64,000 nucleotides of DNA from Campylobacter showae. GTDB lineage: Bacteria > Campylobacterota > Campylobacteria > Campylobacterales > Campylobacteraceae. Location of the stretch: NCBI RefSeq assembly GCF_004803815.1, contig NZ_CP012544.1, forward strand, positions 1-64,000, written 5' to 3'. How positions within the stretch are numbered: position 1 is the first letter of the stretch; the number at the start of each line of letters is the position of its first letter. This document shows, piece by piece, positions 55,688 to 64,000 of the stretch. A program made the translations under genes and the position numbers. The notes under the pieces were generated by a model. That model was given only the letters and a program-made list of their open reading frames with translations. It did not search any database and was not told the DNA's origin.

Positions 55688-55920
55688 TTGGCTGTAGCGG
55701 CGAGCTTGTCGCAAGTTCATGCAACGAACTCGCGCAAATGCAAACAAGCGCGCAGATCAAATATATCGGCACGGGCAGCGGTTTTTATCCGCAGCCTCGT
55801 CAAACTAAACGCGAATGATCGCGGACGCTCGGCTATGGATATATTTCGCGTCAAGGACGGCAAGATCGTCGAGTACCGGGATATCGTCCAAGGCATACCC
55901 AAAAAGCGAAAACGACAATA
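55688..55920 (+). pseudogene. remnant of a SnoaL/NTF2-like protein gene
   Basis: In one frame the segment reads SAMDIFRVKDGKIVEYRDIV, which matches the C-terminal part of SnoaL-like polyketide cyclase/NTF2-fold proteins (typically DIFRFKDGKIVEHWDV). The N-terminal half of the fold is not readable: the upstream part of this frame is Arg/Ser-rich and another frame ends in TGA. It appears to be a decayed gene. It lies between the surface protein and the amidohydrolase gene. Confidence 0.5.
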
Positions 55921-56108
55921 CTGTGTTTTAAATTTAGGCCGTTTTAGGGCTAAATCATCCGTAAAATTCGTAAAATTAAAATCCAAATTTAGTCGCCCAA
56001 AGAGCGAGTAAAATTTAAACCGAAACTTAAGGCGGATATTTTTGCGCTAAATGCGAATTTAAGCCGCCTTTGCCTAATTTTCGCCGCCCGCCGAATTTAG
56101 CCTTAGAC

Positions 56109-57353
56109 TCAAGCTCTCCCAGCCGTTTCTAAAACCGCGCTTTTTAGTAAATTTACGCCGTTAGCGATATCGCTCCAGCTGGAAAATTCCGCCGGATTGT
56201 GGCTGATACCGTCTTTAGACGGGATAAAGATCATTGCCGTAGGACACAGCTCGCTCATATGCATAGCGTCGTGCCCCGCGCCGCTTGGCATGATTTCAAA
56301 GCTAAGCCCGAGCTGCTCGGCTTTTTGGGCGATTAGCTCGATGAGGCGGCCGTCCAGCGCGCACGGCTCGTCGAAGGCTAGCTGCTTGATCTCGCATTTG
56401 ACGCCGCGCTGTGATTCGATGCGCGAGATTTCGCCTAAGATCTGCTCGTAGGCCGCTTCGCGCGTGCGCAGGTCGATGCCGCGCAGGTCGATTAGCAGCG
56501 TCGTTTCGCCCGGTACGACGTTCATAACGCCCGGTTTTACCGTGCAGTTGCCCGCGGTCGCTATCACGCCGCTTGCCGCGTTTTCGCGCGCGACGCTCTC
56601 GACGGCTAGCACTATCTGTGCCGCTGCGCAAAGCGCGTCGCGGCGGTACTTCATCGCAGTCGTGCCGGAGTGCTGAGCCTGGCCCTGCACGCGCACGCTA
56701 AATCTGTGCGGCGCGGCGATGGCGCTCACGACGCCGATTTGGATATTTTCGTTATATAGTAGCGGCCCTTGCTCGATGTGTAGCTCGAAAAAGCTCTCAT
56801 AGTTCGGCGTCAAATTTTTAGCCTTTTCGATACTCGCTAGATCGATGCCAAACTCGGCAAAGATATCGCCGATAGCGCGCCCCTGAAAGTCGCGCACGTC
56901 TTTTAGCTTTTCATAACCCAGCTTGCCGCACATGACCTTGCTGCCAAGCGTCGCGATGTTAAATCTGCTCGACTCCTCGCACTCAAAGACGACCAGCTCA
57001 AGCGGTCTGCGCGTCTGTACGCCTTCGTCGTTTAGCGTTCTAATCAGCTCTAGTCCGCCTAAAACGCCCAGAATCCCGTCAAATTCGCCGCCGTTTATCA
57101 CCGTGTCTAGGTGCGAGCCAAACGCTACCGCCGGCAGCTCGGGCTGGGTGCCTTCGCGCCTAGCAAAGATATTTCCGATCGCGTCTATGCGTACTTTTAG
57201 CCCCGCCTCTTTACAGCGCGCGATAAATAGCTCTCTGGCGGCCTTATCCTCGCGCGTGTAGGCTAGGCGGCTCATTCCCGCTCCGAAGCTCTCGTCGTTT
57301 ATGGCGTTTATCTCGCTAAAAAGCGCCTTAAGTCTGTCTAAATTTATGCTCAT
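56109..57353 (-). CDS. M20-family amidohydrolase (N-carbamoyl-amino-acid hydrolase/allantoate amidohydrolase type)
   Basis: This 414-residue enzyme has the binuclear metal motifs of the family: GSHLDTVINGGEFDG near residue 80, FECEESSRFN near residue 125, LHIEQGPLL near residue 190 and the GAGHDAMHM near residue 370. It belongs to the AmaB/HyuC/AllC group that splits N-carbamoyl amino acids or allantoate. Which substrate is used here cannot be read. The gene stands alone, with purM in the same orientation beyond a terminator. Confidence 0.85.
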   Translation of the reverse strand: MSINLDRLKALFSEINAINDESFGAGMSRLAYTREDKAARELFIARCKEAGLKVRIDAIGNIFARREGTQPELPAVAFGSHLDTVINGGEFDGILGVLGGLELIRTLNDEGVQTRRPLELVVFECEESSRFNIATLGSKVMCGKLGYEKLKDVRDFQGRAIGDIFAEFGIDLASIEKAKNLTPNYESFFELHIEQGPLLYNENIQIGVVSAIAAPHRFSVRVQGQAQHSGTTAMKYRRDALCAAAQIVLAVESVARENAASGVIATAGNCTVKPGVMNVVPGETTLLIDLRGIDLRTREAAYEQILGEISRIESQRGVKCEIKQLAFDEPCALDGRLIELIAQKAEQLGLSFEIMPSGAGHDAMHMSELCPTAMIFIPSKDGISHNPAEFSSWSDIANGVNLLKSAVLETAGRA

Positions 57354-57690
57354 TACCTCTCCCTTAGGTTTAAAATTTACAAAATTTTAGCCAAGAAGCA
57401 TTAAATTTATACTTTAATATTTTTACTTAATATTTAGGATTTAGAGTTATATTAAATTTGAGTGAAAATATTCTATGTTGGTTTGATTTGCAGGCTAACA
57501 TTTGGCTTGTAAACATCAACAAATACTAACGTTAGTCTTATTTAAATTTGGCGCTATATTCGGGATTTAAAACGTATTTTGCAAGCAAACAAAAATAAAA
57601 ATCGACTAACAAAAAGTCTAATCAAAAGGGTAAATAAATTTAGTGATAGTTTCTGTAGAATTATATGGCAAACAGAACAAATTTACCGCA
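57354..57690. other. intergenic region without a recognisable gene
   Basis: This AT-rich gap of about 340 bases lies between the purM terminator and the start of the amidohydrolase gene. It should hold the amidohydrolase promoter. No coding frame or RNA gene was seen. Confidence 0.55.
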
Positions 57691-57732
57691 TTAAAAAACT
57701 TTGGCTCGCAATGTGTTTTACGAGCCAAAGTT
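57691..57732 (-). terminator. rho-independent terminator of purM
   Basis: AACTTTGGCTCG (57697-57708) pairs with CGAGCCAAAGTT (57721-57732), a perfect 12-bp stem, followed on the minus strand by TTTTTTAA. It lies 12 bases beyond the purM stop codon. Confidence 0.9.
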
Positions 57733-57744
57733 AAATTTGAGTGT

Positions 57745-58728
57745 TTAAACCAGCTGTGCACCTTGTCCTTTTACGACCTCGCCGATAATGTAGCCGTCAG
57801 TGTTTGCTAGCACAAAGTCCGCATTTTCTTTCGGAGCTACGACGATCATGCCAACGCCCATATTAAACGTTCTCATCATCTCGGCAGGCTCTACCTTTTG
57901 TGCGATGATTTTAAAGATTTCGGGCGTGCGGATAGCGGCGCGATCAATCTTCGCACCTAGACCCTCCGGAAATACTCGCGGCAGATTTTCCACGATACCG
58001 CCGCCCGTGATATGCGCGAGCGCGTGGATCTTGTCTTTTAAATTTAAAAAGTCGCCGACGTAGATCCTGGTCGGTTCCAAAAGCACATCGATGAGCGCGC
58101 GACCGTCTACTTTGTCGTCAAATTTTAGCCCCAGTTCGGCGACTACTTTGCGAGCGAGCGAGAAGCCGTTTGAGTGCAAGCCGCTGCTAGGAAGCGCGAT
58201 GAGCACATCGCCCTCGCGGACAAACTTGCTGCGGTCGATTTCATCCTCCTCCGCGATACCCACGGCAAAGCCTGCGAGGTCGAAGTCGCCCTTTTCATAC
58301 ATCGAGGGCATTTCAGCCGTCTCGCCACCGATTAGCGCGCAGCGCGCTAGTTTGCAGCCCTCGGCTATGCTTTTTACGACCTCTTTGGCATCTGCGATCT
58401 CAAGCTTTGCCGTCGCGTAGTAGTCGAGGAAAAACAGCGGCTCGGCGAAGTTACAGATGAGATCATTCACGCACATCGCTACGAGATCCTGCCCCACGCC
58501 GTCAAATTTACGCGCGTCGATCGCGAGTCGTAGCTTCGTGCCTACGCCGTCGGTGGCGCCTAGGATCGCGGGTTTTTTGTACCCTGCGGGTAGCCTCACC
58601 GCGCCGCTAAACGAGCCGATACCGCCCAAAACGTGCGGAGTTTGCGTCGCTTTGACGAACGGTTTTATCGCGTTTACGAACTCATTTCCCGCGTCTATAT
58701 CGACGCCCGCGTCTTTGTAGCTTATCAA
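57745..58728 (-). CDS. purM: phosphoribosylformylglycinamidine cyclo-ligase
   Basis: PurM makes AIR (aminoimidazole ribonucleotide) in purine synthesis. The 327-residue protein has the characteristic N-terminal SYKDAGVDIDAGNE, then GATDGVGTKL, LIGGETAEMP and HITGGGIVENLPRV. Length and motif order are normal. It is followed by a strong terminator and lies 73 bases from the divergent coaE. Confidence 0.97.
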   Translation of the reverse strand: MISYKDAGVDIDAGNEFVNAIKPFVKATQTPHVLGGIGSFSGAVRLPAGYKKPAILGATDGVGTKLRLAIDARKFDGVGQDLVAMCVNDLICNFAEPLFFLDYYATAKLEIADAKEVVKSIAEGCKLARCALIGGETAEMPSMYEKGDFDLAGFAVGIAEEDEIDRSKFVREGDVLIALPSSGLHSNGFSLARKVVAELGLKFDDKVDGRALIDVLLEPTRIYVGDFLNLKDKIHALAHITGGGIVENLPRVFPEGLGAKIDRAAIRTPEIFKIIAQKVEPAEMMRTFNMGVGMIVVAPKENADFVLANTDGYIIGEVVKGQGAQLV

Positions 58729-58801
58729 ATTTTATCCTCCAAGATGGTATAATTTCGCAGATTTTAGCTAAAATCGAATAAAAACGCTATAAAGGCTCAC
58801 C

Positions 58802-59482
58802 TTGAAATTTAAACACGCCGTTGTCATTACAGGCAGTATCGGTAGCGGTAAGAGCGCGGTTTGCGAGCTGCTTCGTGATCGCGGATTTGAGATCATCGAT
58901 GCCGATCAAATTTCGCATCGCGTTTTAGATCGCTGCGCCGCACAGGTGGCTGAAATTTTCGGCGCGCAATATGTCGTGCAAAAAGACGCGCAGGCTAGAA
59001 ATTTGAGTTCACATGTGGAATTTGACGCTAGCGGCGATGAGGAAAATTTGACCAATTCGTGCGCCTCGGTAGATCGCAAAAAGCTAGGAGAGCTGGTGTT
59101 TAAAAGCCCCGCAGAGCTTGCAAAGCTCGAAGCGTTGCTGCATCCAAAGATAACGGCTGAAATTTTATCGCAGGCGCAGGCTTTGGAGGCGAAAGGAAGG
59201 CTTTATTTCGTTGATATTCCGCTGTTTTTTGAGGGCAAGAGATATGAGTTTTTTGACAAAGTGGCGGTCGTTTATGCGCCTAAAGATACGCTAATCGCAC
59301 GCGTGATGAAGCGAAATGGGCTCGATCATGCCGCTGCAAAACACCGCGTGGAGCTGCAAACGGATATCGAGCAAAAGTGCGCTATGGCGGATTTTGTTAT
59401 AGATAATAGCGGTGATTTGCAAAATTTAAGAGATGAAACCGGGTCTTTTTTGGAAAAAATCAGCTTAAATTTGCATATATAA
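58802..59482 (+). CDS. coaE: dephospho-CoA kinase
   Basis: CoaE phosphorylates dephospho-CoA to coenzyme A. The 226-residue protein has a P-loop GSIGSGKS near residue 11, the DADQI motif and VVDIPLFFE-type core (FVDIPLFFEGKRYEFFD). It is about 25 residues longer than most family members because of an acidic insertion near residue 70 (DASGDEENLTNS). The start is TTG at 58802 with no better upstream codon. Confidence 0.92.
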   Translation: MKFKHAVVITGSIGSGKSAVCELLRDRGFEIIDADQISHRVLDRCAAQVAEIFGAQYVVQKDAQARNLSSHVEFDASGDEENLTNSCASVDRKKLGELVFKSPAELAKLEALLHPKITAEILSQAQALEAKGRLYFVDIPLFFEGKRYEFFDKVAVVYAPKDTLIARVMKRNGLDHAAAKHRVELQTDIEQKCAMADFVIDNSGDLQNLRDETGSFLEKISLNLHI

Positions 59483-59622
59483 GACTTTAAAAATAGCTTA
59501 ACCTGTTATGACACGGCATTTTATGCTATTTGAACACTGCTTTAGTCGCTTGGCAACGGCAGTTTGTCGTCATATCCAGCCCTGCTACTATTTGTGACGC
59601 AAGCTACGTTGATTATTTTAGT

Positions 59623-60111
59623 TTATTTGCAGTCTTTGCTTTCAAGTTTTACCCGAATAAGCTCTTTGTCTTTTATATAATAAACAAAATCGACGCCGTC
59701 AGCTATATCGCGCACGGCCTTTAACCGCGTATCTTCGCAAAATTCTTTTTTGAGTTCCTTTGTTTGCTCCTCTTTTAGCTCGGCGATATCTTTATCATTT
59801 AACGCGTTTTCATCTGTTTCTAGCCCTTTACCGAGCGCATAACGATAAACAAAACGGCGGTTTTCGCAGACGATTTTTTCTAGCGTATTTATCTCGTCTA
59901 GTTTTCTCGGGAGACCTGAATTTAGTCGCGCCAGCATCTCTTTTACGTTTGACGCTTCGCATAGATTTTCTTTCATTTGTTCTTTTGCGTATTCTACTTT
60001 ACTGCCTATAAAAACTTCTACGCCGATCCAGACCGCGGCGGCGATGCCTAAGATAATAAATAAAATTTTGTTGAGTTTGTTTAGGTTTTGATTTAGTTTT
60101 TGTATGTCCAT
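59623..60111 (-). CDS. membrane-anchored coiled-coil-like protein
   Basis: The 162-residue protein starts with a helical segment (NQNLNKLNK), a membrane helix (about 16-34) and a Lys/Glu-rich helical region, with four Cys (residues about 51, 82, 125 and 161). An 11-G tract lies about 96 bases upstream of its start and could affect its expression. I do not recognise the family. Confidence 0.6.
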   Translation of the reverse strand: MDIQKLNQNLNKLNKILFIILGIAAAVWIGVEVFIGSKVEYAKEQMKENLCEASNVKEMLARLNSGLPRKLDEINTLEKIVCENRRFVYRYALGKGLETDENALNDKDIAELKEEQTKELKKEFCEDTRLKAVRDIADGVDFVYYIKDKELIRVKLESKDCK

Positions 60112-60206
60112 TTTTATTCCTTAAATTTAAGGCGGTATTTTATCGGAAAAAACGAAAAACAAAAATTAAAATTTGGAGCGGAATTTGTTTTATTGTGATT
60201 TTTTTT

Positions 60207-60217
60207 GGGGGGGGGGG
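60207..60217 (+). repeat. 11-G homopolymer tract
   Basis: Eleven G follow a T-run in the non-coding gap between the rplT terminator and the coiled-coil gene. Such poly-G tracts are the usual slippage sites of phase-variable genes in Campylobacter. Here it is outside coding sequence, so any effect would be on transcription. Confidence 0.85.
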
Positions 60218-60253
60218 TGAACGATCAAATTTAATTAAAATAAATAATCAAAG

Positions 60254-60275
60254 AAAAAGGAGCGGGAACCGCCCC
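60254..60275 (-). terminator. rho-independent terminator of rplT
   Basis: On the minus strand GGGGCGG pairs with CCGCTCC (one G-U) around a TTC loop, followed by TTTTTC. It begins 7 bases beyond the rplT stop codon. Confidence 0.85.
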
Positions 60276-60281
60276 TGGGTA

Positions 60282-60635
60282 TTATAAAGCAGCCTTTGCT
60301 TTTGAAGCTAGCTCGCTGAAAGCTTTTGCGTCATTCATAGCTAGATCGGCTAAGATTTTTCTATCAAGCTCGATATTTGCTTTTTTAAGTCCCGCGATAA
60401 AGCGCGAATAGCTAATGTCGTTTAGGCGGCACGCAGCGTTGATGCGCACTATCCACAAGCGGCGGAAGTCGCGTTTCTTGCGGCGTCTGTCGCGGTAAGC
60501 ATAGACCAAACTTCTTTCTAATTGCTCTTTAGCTTTTCTAAAGTGTTTGTGTCTAGCGCTGAAAAAACCTCTAGCTAGTTTTAAAACTTTTTTATGGCGT
60601 CTTCTTCTAACTACGCCTGTTTTTACTCTTGCCAT
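60282..60635 (-). CDS. rplT: ribosomal protein bL20
   Basis: The 117-residue basic protein begins [24 protein letters not shown] and contains the family core [12 protein letters not shown]. bL20 is an early-assembly large-subunit protein and often represses its own operon. The rpmI gene lies 82 bases upstream in the same direction. Confidence 0.98.
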   Translation of the reverse strand: MARVKTGVVRRRRHKKVLKLARGFFSARHKHFRKAKEQLERSLVYAYRDRRRKKRDFRRLWIVRINAACRLNDISYSRFIAGLKKANIELDRKILADLAMNDAKAFSELASKAKAAL

Positions 60636-60717
60636 ATTTATCCTTTACAAATCGGCGCTCACTGAGTGAGTCTTGCCCCAAATTTGGGGGAGTTTGGAAT
60701 GACTTTTCGTCAAAAAC

Positions 60718-60909
60718 TTAAATTCCGAGCATCGCTTTGACGCTTGCGACGTTTGTGCTGTCTACGTATTGAGGCGAGCGCAAATCTCTCTTGCGGTTGC
60801 GAGATTTTTTAGTCAAAATGTGGCTTCTAAAAGCAGAGCCTCTTTTGATCTTGTTTTTGCCCACTTTAAAACGTTTAGCAGCGCCGCGAACTGTCTTCAT
60901 CTTAGGCAT
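60718..60909 (-). CDS. rpmI: ribosomal protein bL35
   Basis: The start chosen is the ATG at 60909, which gives a 63-residue basic protein [17 protein letters not shown] of normal bL35 length; the open frame runs on to 61032 but the extra 41 residues are not bL35-like and would lengthen the protein abnormally. It belongs with rplT in the usual rpmI-rplT pair, though infC is not upstream. Confidence 0.96.
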   Translation of the reverse strand: MPKMKTVRGAAKRFKVGKNKIKRGSAFRSHILTKKSRNRKRDLRSPQYVDSTNVASVKAMLGI

Positions 60910-61121
60910 ACTAATCCTTTTAAAATTTCTTTTACGCCTTACGCGTAAGAGTGGGATTATACCTAAAATTCCTTTAAGAAATTTAAATTTGACGGGGCGT
61001 GCGTCAAAACGCAAAACAAATTTACAATACAATCTTGAAAATAGCTTAAATTTTAGATTTAATTAATATTTTTAGTCCTATAATTTCATTTAGATTTATT
61101 ATCTCAAATCAAGGAGTAACG

Positions 61122-62621
61122 ATGAAGATAAAGTTTCTCGCCTCTGCGGCGGTAATAAGCGCGATGTTTTGCGCAAACGCGCTAGCTTGCACGACTATTT
61201 TGGTTGGAGAGGGGGCCTCAGACGACGGCTCTATGCTGATAGCTAGGAGTGCCGATAGCAAGGCGATAAAGGCGCAGGTGTTTTTGATACATCCGAAAAA
61301 AACCAATCAAAAAGGCGTCCACAGCTCAAAGGCGCATGACGGGGCAAATGATTTTACCTATCCGCTGCCAAAAGAGGGCATGAGATACACGACGATAGCA
61401 AACTCCCACACCAAGCTTCACGGCGCGGTCGGCTACAATGACGCTGGCGTGGGCATCAGCGGCACCGAGACCATCTACGCTAAAGACGAACTGCTAAAAA
61501 TCGATCCGTATAACGAAGCGACAGGCATCACGGAGGATGATATCCCCGACGTCTTGCTGCCTAGGATGAAAAGCGCAGCCGAGGGCGTGAAGCTACTCGG
61601 CGAGATCGTAGAAACTACGGGCGCGGGAGAGGGTTTTGGCGTAGTGTTTGTGGATAAAAACGAGCTTTGGTACTTTGAAACGGGCACCGGTCATCACTGG
61701 ATGGCGGTTAAGCTACCAAAAGACGAGTACTTCGTCTCCGCAAACCAGGGCAGACTGCAAAACTATAAAGAAAACGATCCGAATTTCATGGGATCGAAAA
61801 ATTTAATCAAATTTGCCCAAGATAACGGCGCCTACGATCCGGCAAAAGACGGCGAATTTCAGTTTACCAAGGCCTACACCAGAGACGATGAGAGAGATAT
61901 GACCTACAACTATCCGCGCGTTTGCTGGGTGCAGCAGATGTTTAATCCCGAGCTAAAAGATAAGCAGACCCTTGATGGCGGCAACTATCCGGTATTTTTA
62001 AAACCGGCTAAAAAGCTAAGCGTACAGGATCTAAAAACCGCTCTTAGATCCCACTACGACGGCACTGCGTACGATAACTACGCGAGCAAAGACGAAAATC
62101 AAAAAAATATTTACCGCGCCGTGAGCGTCTTTAGAACCTACGAGTCGCACGTGATGCAGGTGCGCCCGTGGCTACCGCAAGAGATCGGCAGAGTGACATA
62201 CGTGGCGCTTGGCATGTCTGATCTTGGCGTTTATTTGCCGTATTACTACGGGCTCGACAAATTTATCGACGGCTACGACAAAGGCTCGTATAAGGCCGAC
62301 GACGAGTCGATCTACTGGACGTATAGAAAGCTACAAACTCTCGTGATGATGGATTACGATAAGTATTCGCCGGTCGTAAAAAAGGCATACAAGGAGTTTG
62401 AGGACGCGCTCGCGGTCAAACAGGCCAAATTTGAAGACGAATACGTCAAACTCTACAAAAAAGACAAAGCCAAAGCAAACAAGCTGCTAAACGAATTTTC
62501 GACAAATATGATGAAGGATGCCAAGGCTCTAACGCAAAATTTGACGAACGAAATCTTTACGATGCTAACTGATGACACCGACGCCAAGCTAAAATCGCTA
62601 AACAAAGGCAAAAAAGACTAG
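61122..62621 (+). CDS. secreted C69-family dipeptidase
   Basis: The 499-residue protein has a signal peptide ending ALA, followed by the mature N-terminal Cys23 (CTTILVGEGASDDGS), the nucleophile of C69/Ntn-hydrolase dipeptidases. Later segments include HGAVGYNDAGVGIS and WVQQMFNP. The family cleaves dipeptides; it is PipD/PepD-like. The Asp and Lys-rich C-terminus is normal. A terminator follows. Confidence 0.88.
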   Translation: MKIKFLASAAVISAMFCANALACTTILVGEGASDDGSMLIARSADSKAIKAQVFLIHPKKTNQKGVHSSKAHDGANDFTYPLPKEGMRYTTIANSHTKLHGAVGYNDAGVGISGTETIYAKDELLKIDPYNEATGITEDDIPDVLLPRMKSAAEGVKLLGEIVETTGAGEGFGVVFVDKNELWYFETGTGHHWMAVKLPKDEYFVSANQGRLQNYKENDPNFMGSKNLIKFAQDNGAYDPAKDGEFQFTKAYTRDDERDMTYNYPRVCWVQQMFNPELKDKQTLDGGNYPVFLKPAKKLSVQDLKTALRSHYDGTAYDNYASKDENQKNIYRAVSVFRTYESHVMQVRPWLPQEIGRVTYVALGMSDLGVYLPYYYGLDKFIDGYDKGSYKADDESIYWTYRKLQTLVMMDYDKYSPVVKKAYKEFEDALAVKQAKFEDEYVKLYKKDKAKANKLLNEFSTNMMKDAKALTQNLTNEIFTMLTDDTDAKLKSLNKGKKD

Positions 62622-62631
62622 GCAAATTTAA

Positions 62632-62653
62632 GAGGCGGGCTGGGGCCTGCCTC
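62632..62653 (+). terminator. terminator hairpin after the dipeptidase gene
   Basis: GAGGCGGGC pairs with GCCTGCCTC (9 bp, one G-U) around a TGGG loop, 10 bases after the stop codon. The trailing sequence is AAATTTA, a weak T-run. Confidence 0.65.
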
Positions 62654-62682
62654 AAATTTAGCCCGAATTTGATAAAAACTTC

Positions 62683-62711
62683 TTGATTTATTTTTTAAAA
62701 ATCTTTATAAT
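62683..62711 (+). promoter_or_regulatory. candidate metE promoter
   Basis: TTGATT (62683-62688) and TATAAT (62706-62711) are 17 bases apart, a good sigma-70 spacing. Transcription would start near 62718, leaving a leader of about 360 bases before metE. Confidence 0.65.
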
Positions 62712-62717
62712 ACGGCA

Positions 62718-63080
62718 CAAATTTGACCCCAAAAGGATGAGCTTAATGCCTTGCCCCATGCCTGAGACTCTTTAATCTTAGCAAAAAAACTGCAAACGAC
62801 TTTAAAAAAACAGCCGAATTTTTAAATAATTTCACGTTTTTAAACATTAATATAAATTTATTTCTATCGCCGCGCAGGGCGCATTGTAATTGTATTTTTA
62901 AAAACAAAGCGAAGCAGCGTCTGAAATTTGGACGAAATTTGTTTAGTAGAGTTTTTTATAAATTTTATTTTAGTTTGAGAAAATCGGGTTGCCACCCGCC
63001 GTTTCTAAGCTCGCTCTTTTGAGCGACTTTGAATAAGCTTAAAATTTAAAAATAAAAAATCAAAATTTAAAGGAATCAAA
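62718..63080 (+). promoter_or_regulatory. long metE leader region
   Basis: The leader contains a short open frame at 62737-62775 (or from the better-spaced ATG at 62746) with several Met and Cys codons, and two hairpins just before the gene: CGGGT/ACCCG (62985-62998) and TCGCTC/GAGCGA (63011-63026). It does not match a known SAM riboswitch that I can recognise. A role in methionine-responsive control is speculative. Confidence 0.4.
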
Positions 63081-64000
63081 ATGATAAAAAGTTATGTTAC
63101 GGGTTTCCCACGAATCGGAGAAAAAAGAGAGCTAAAACGCGCACTTGAAGGCCTTTGGGCCGGCAAAGAGGGCTTTAGCGAGGAGAATTTGCTAAGCGTC
63201 GCTAAAACGCTAAAAAACAGACACTGGCAATACCAAAAAGACGCCGAAATTTCGGCCATCAGCGTAAATGATTTTTCGTTTTACGATTTGATGCTTGATA
63301 GCATCGTCGCGTTTGGCGCCGTACCGCCTAGATTTGCAAATTTGAGCGGACGAGAGCAGTATTTTGCCTGCGCGCGCGGTAACAAAACCGGCGTAGCGAT
63401 GGAGATGACGAAGTGGTTTAACACAAACTACCACTACATCGTGCCTGAGCTTAGCGCCGAGACGACTTTTAAGCTAGACGCGTCAAAAATCCTTGCCGAA
63501 TACGAAGAAGCAAAGGCTGCTGGCGTAAAAGGCAAGGTAAATTTGATCGGACCTATCACATTTTTGGCGCTTTCAAAGACCACCGACGGCAGCTGCCCGT
63601 TTAAAAATCTAAACGCTCTAGTTGCCGAATACAAAAAGCTTCTTGAGCTACTTTCGACGCTTGACGATGAGGTTTTAGTGCAGTTTGACGAGCCGATTTT
63701 TGCGACCGATAAAAACGAAGAAAACCTGCTTAGCGTCATCGGCAAGGTATATAACGAGCTAGTCGAAGCGGCCGGCAACGTAAAAGTCGTGTTTATGACG
63801 TATTTCGAGCACGCGCTAAAAGCGGTCGCCGAGGTAGCCAAAACTAAAATTTACGGTATCGGACTTGATTTCATTCACGGAAAAAGAAATTTCGAAGCGC
63901 TTGAAACTATCAAAAACAGCCACTTAACGCTATTTGCTGGCGTCATCGACGGACGAAATATCTGGAAAAGCAACATCGACGAAAAGGTAAATTTAGTCCG
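63081..64000 (+). CDS. metE: cobalamin-independent methionine synthase (partial, runs off the window)
   Basis: MetE transfers a methyl group from methyl-tetrahydrofolate to homocysteine. The 306 residues present match the N-terminal domain: TGFPRIGEKRELKRALEG, then ARGNKTGVAMEMTKWFNTNYHY and VNLIGPITFLALSK. The catalytic zinc-binding C-terminal domain is beyond the window. The ATG at 63081 follows AAAGGA. A long leader precedes it. Confidence 0.95.
   Translation, partial: MIKSYVTGFPRIGEKRELKRALEGLWAGKEGFSEENLLSVAKTLKNRHWQYQKDAEISAISVNDFSFYDLMLDSIVAFGAVPPRFANLSGREQYFACARGNKTGVAMEMTKWFNTNYHYIVPELSAETTFKLDASKILAEYEEAKAAGVKGKVNLIGPITFLALSKTTDGSCPFKNLNALVAEYKKLLELLSTLDDEVLVQFDEPIFATDKNEENLLSVIGKVYNELVEAAGNVKVVFMTYFEHALKAVAEVAKTKIYGIGLDFIHGKRNFEALETIKNSHLTLFAGVIDGRNIWKSNIDEKVNLV

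Noticed and set aside
59530-59724. Plus-strand 64-codon frame after coaE
   Set aside because: It runs into the opposite-strand coiled-coil gene, has no ribosome-binding site and no recognised content.
60910-61032. Upstream extension of rpmI to 61032
   Set aside because: The added 41 residues are not bL35-like; the ATG at 60909 gives the normal 63-residue protein.
62985-63026. Hairpins before metE as a SAM riboswitch
   Set aside because: They lack the conserved core of SAM-I or SAM-II riboswitches; only simple stems are visible.

Overview
The window reads as the start of a Campylobacter chromosome. Base 1 is dnaA, followed by dnaN and gyrB. The genes, their order and the mid-40s-looking GC content point to the oral C. 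rectus / C. showae / C. curvus group rather than C. jejuni, and a large S-layer-like secreted protein agrees with that. The species is an inference.

Layout. 1-9.5 kb: replication genes with a candidate oriC, a degenerate GGDEF-EAL protein, queF with an unusual basic tail, an HD-domain protein, the SRP RNA (ffs, minus strand) and a frameshifted periplasmic protein gene. 9.5-15 kb: nrdG with a tiny stand-alone glycyl-radical domain, tpx, nrdA and purB. 15-24.5 kb: translation and RNA genes (two pseudouridine synthases, rlmN, rsmA, rnj), hisF and kdsD. 24.9-39.9 kb: a long minus-strand respiratory sulfite reductase (mcc-type) locus. It has a two-component system whose sensor carries a haem motif, octahaem MccA (seven CX2CH and one CX15CH), an FKBP isomerase, an NrfC/NrfD-like quinol-oxidising pair, a CcsBA cytochrome c synthase, a Sel1 protein, NosL-type putative copper chaperones, an ABC transporter and membrane proteins. 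Most of these genes overlap or lie within about 25 bases of each other. 40.0-40.8 kb: five tRNA genes with a 51-residue lipoprotein gene among them. 40.9-51 kb: a broken DUF4209 gene with a HEPN-like motif, ybaK, ung, two small periplasmic proteins, a flavin-type split-barrel protein, a TonB-dependent receptor with a Fur-box-like site, rarA and an alanine/sodium symporter. 51.1-56 kb: a surface protein gene interrupted by an in-frame TAG in a proline-rich linker, and a SnoaL-like remnant. 56-64 kb: an M20 amidohydrolase, purM, coaE, rplT-rpmI with an 11-G tract nearby, a C69 dipeptidase and the 5' part of metE behind a long leader.

How the genes work together. The mcc locus is the main accessory system. 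NrfD/NrfC-like proteins would pass electrons from the quinone pool to periplasmic MccA, which reduces sulfite to sulfide. CcsA1 would attach the haem of the unusual CX15CH motif, the NosL and ABC proteins probably supply copper, and the sensor/regulator pair upstream probably switches the operon on. No insertion sequence, prophage or CRISPR array was seen. Three genes are broken by single-site lesions (a frameshift at about 9.25 kb, TAA at 41166, TAG at 51874), and a poly-G tract suggests the switching typical of Campylobacter.
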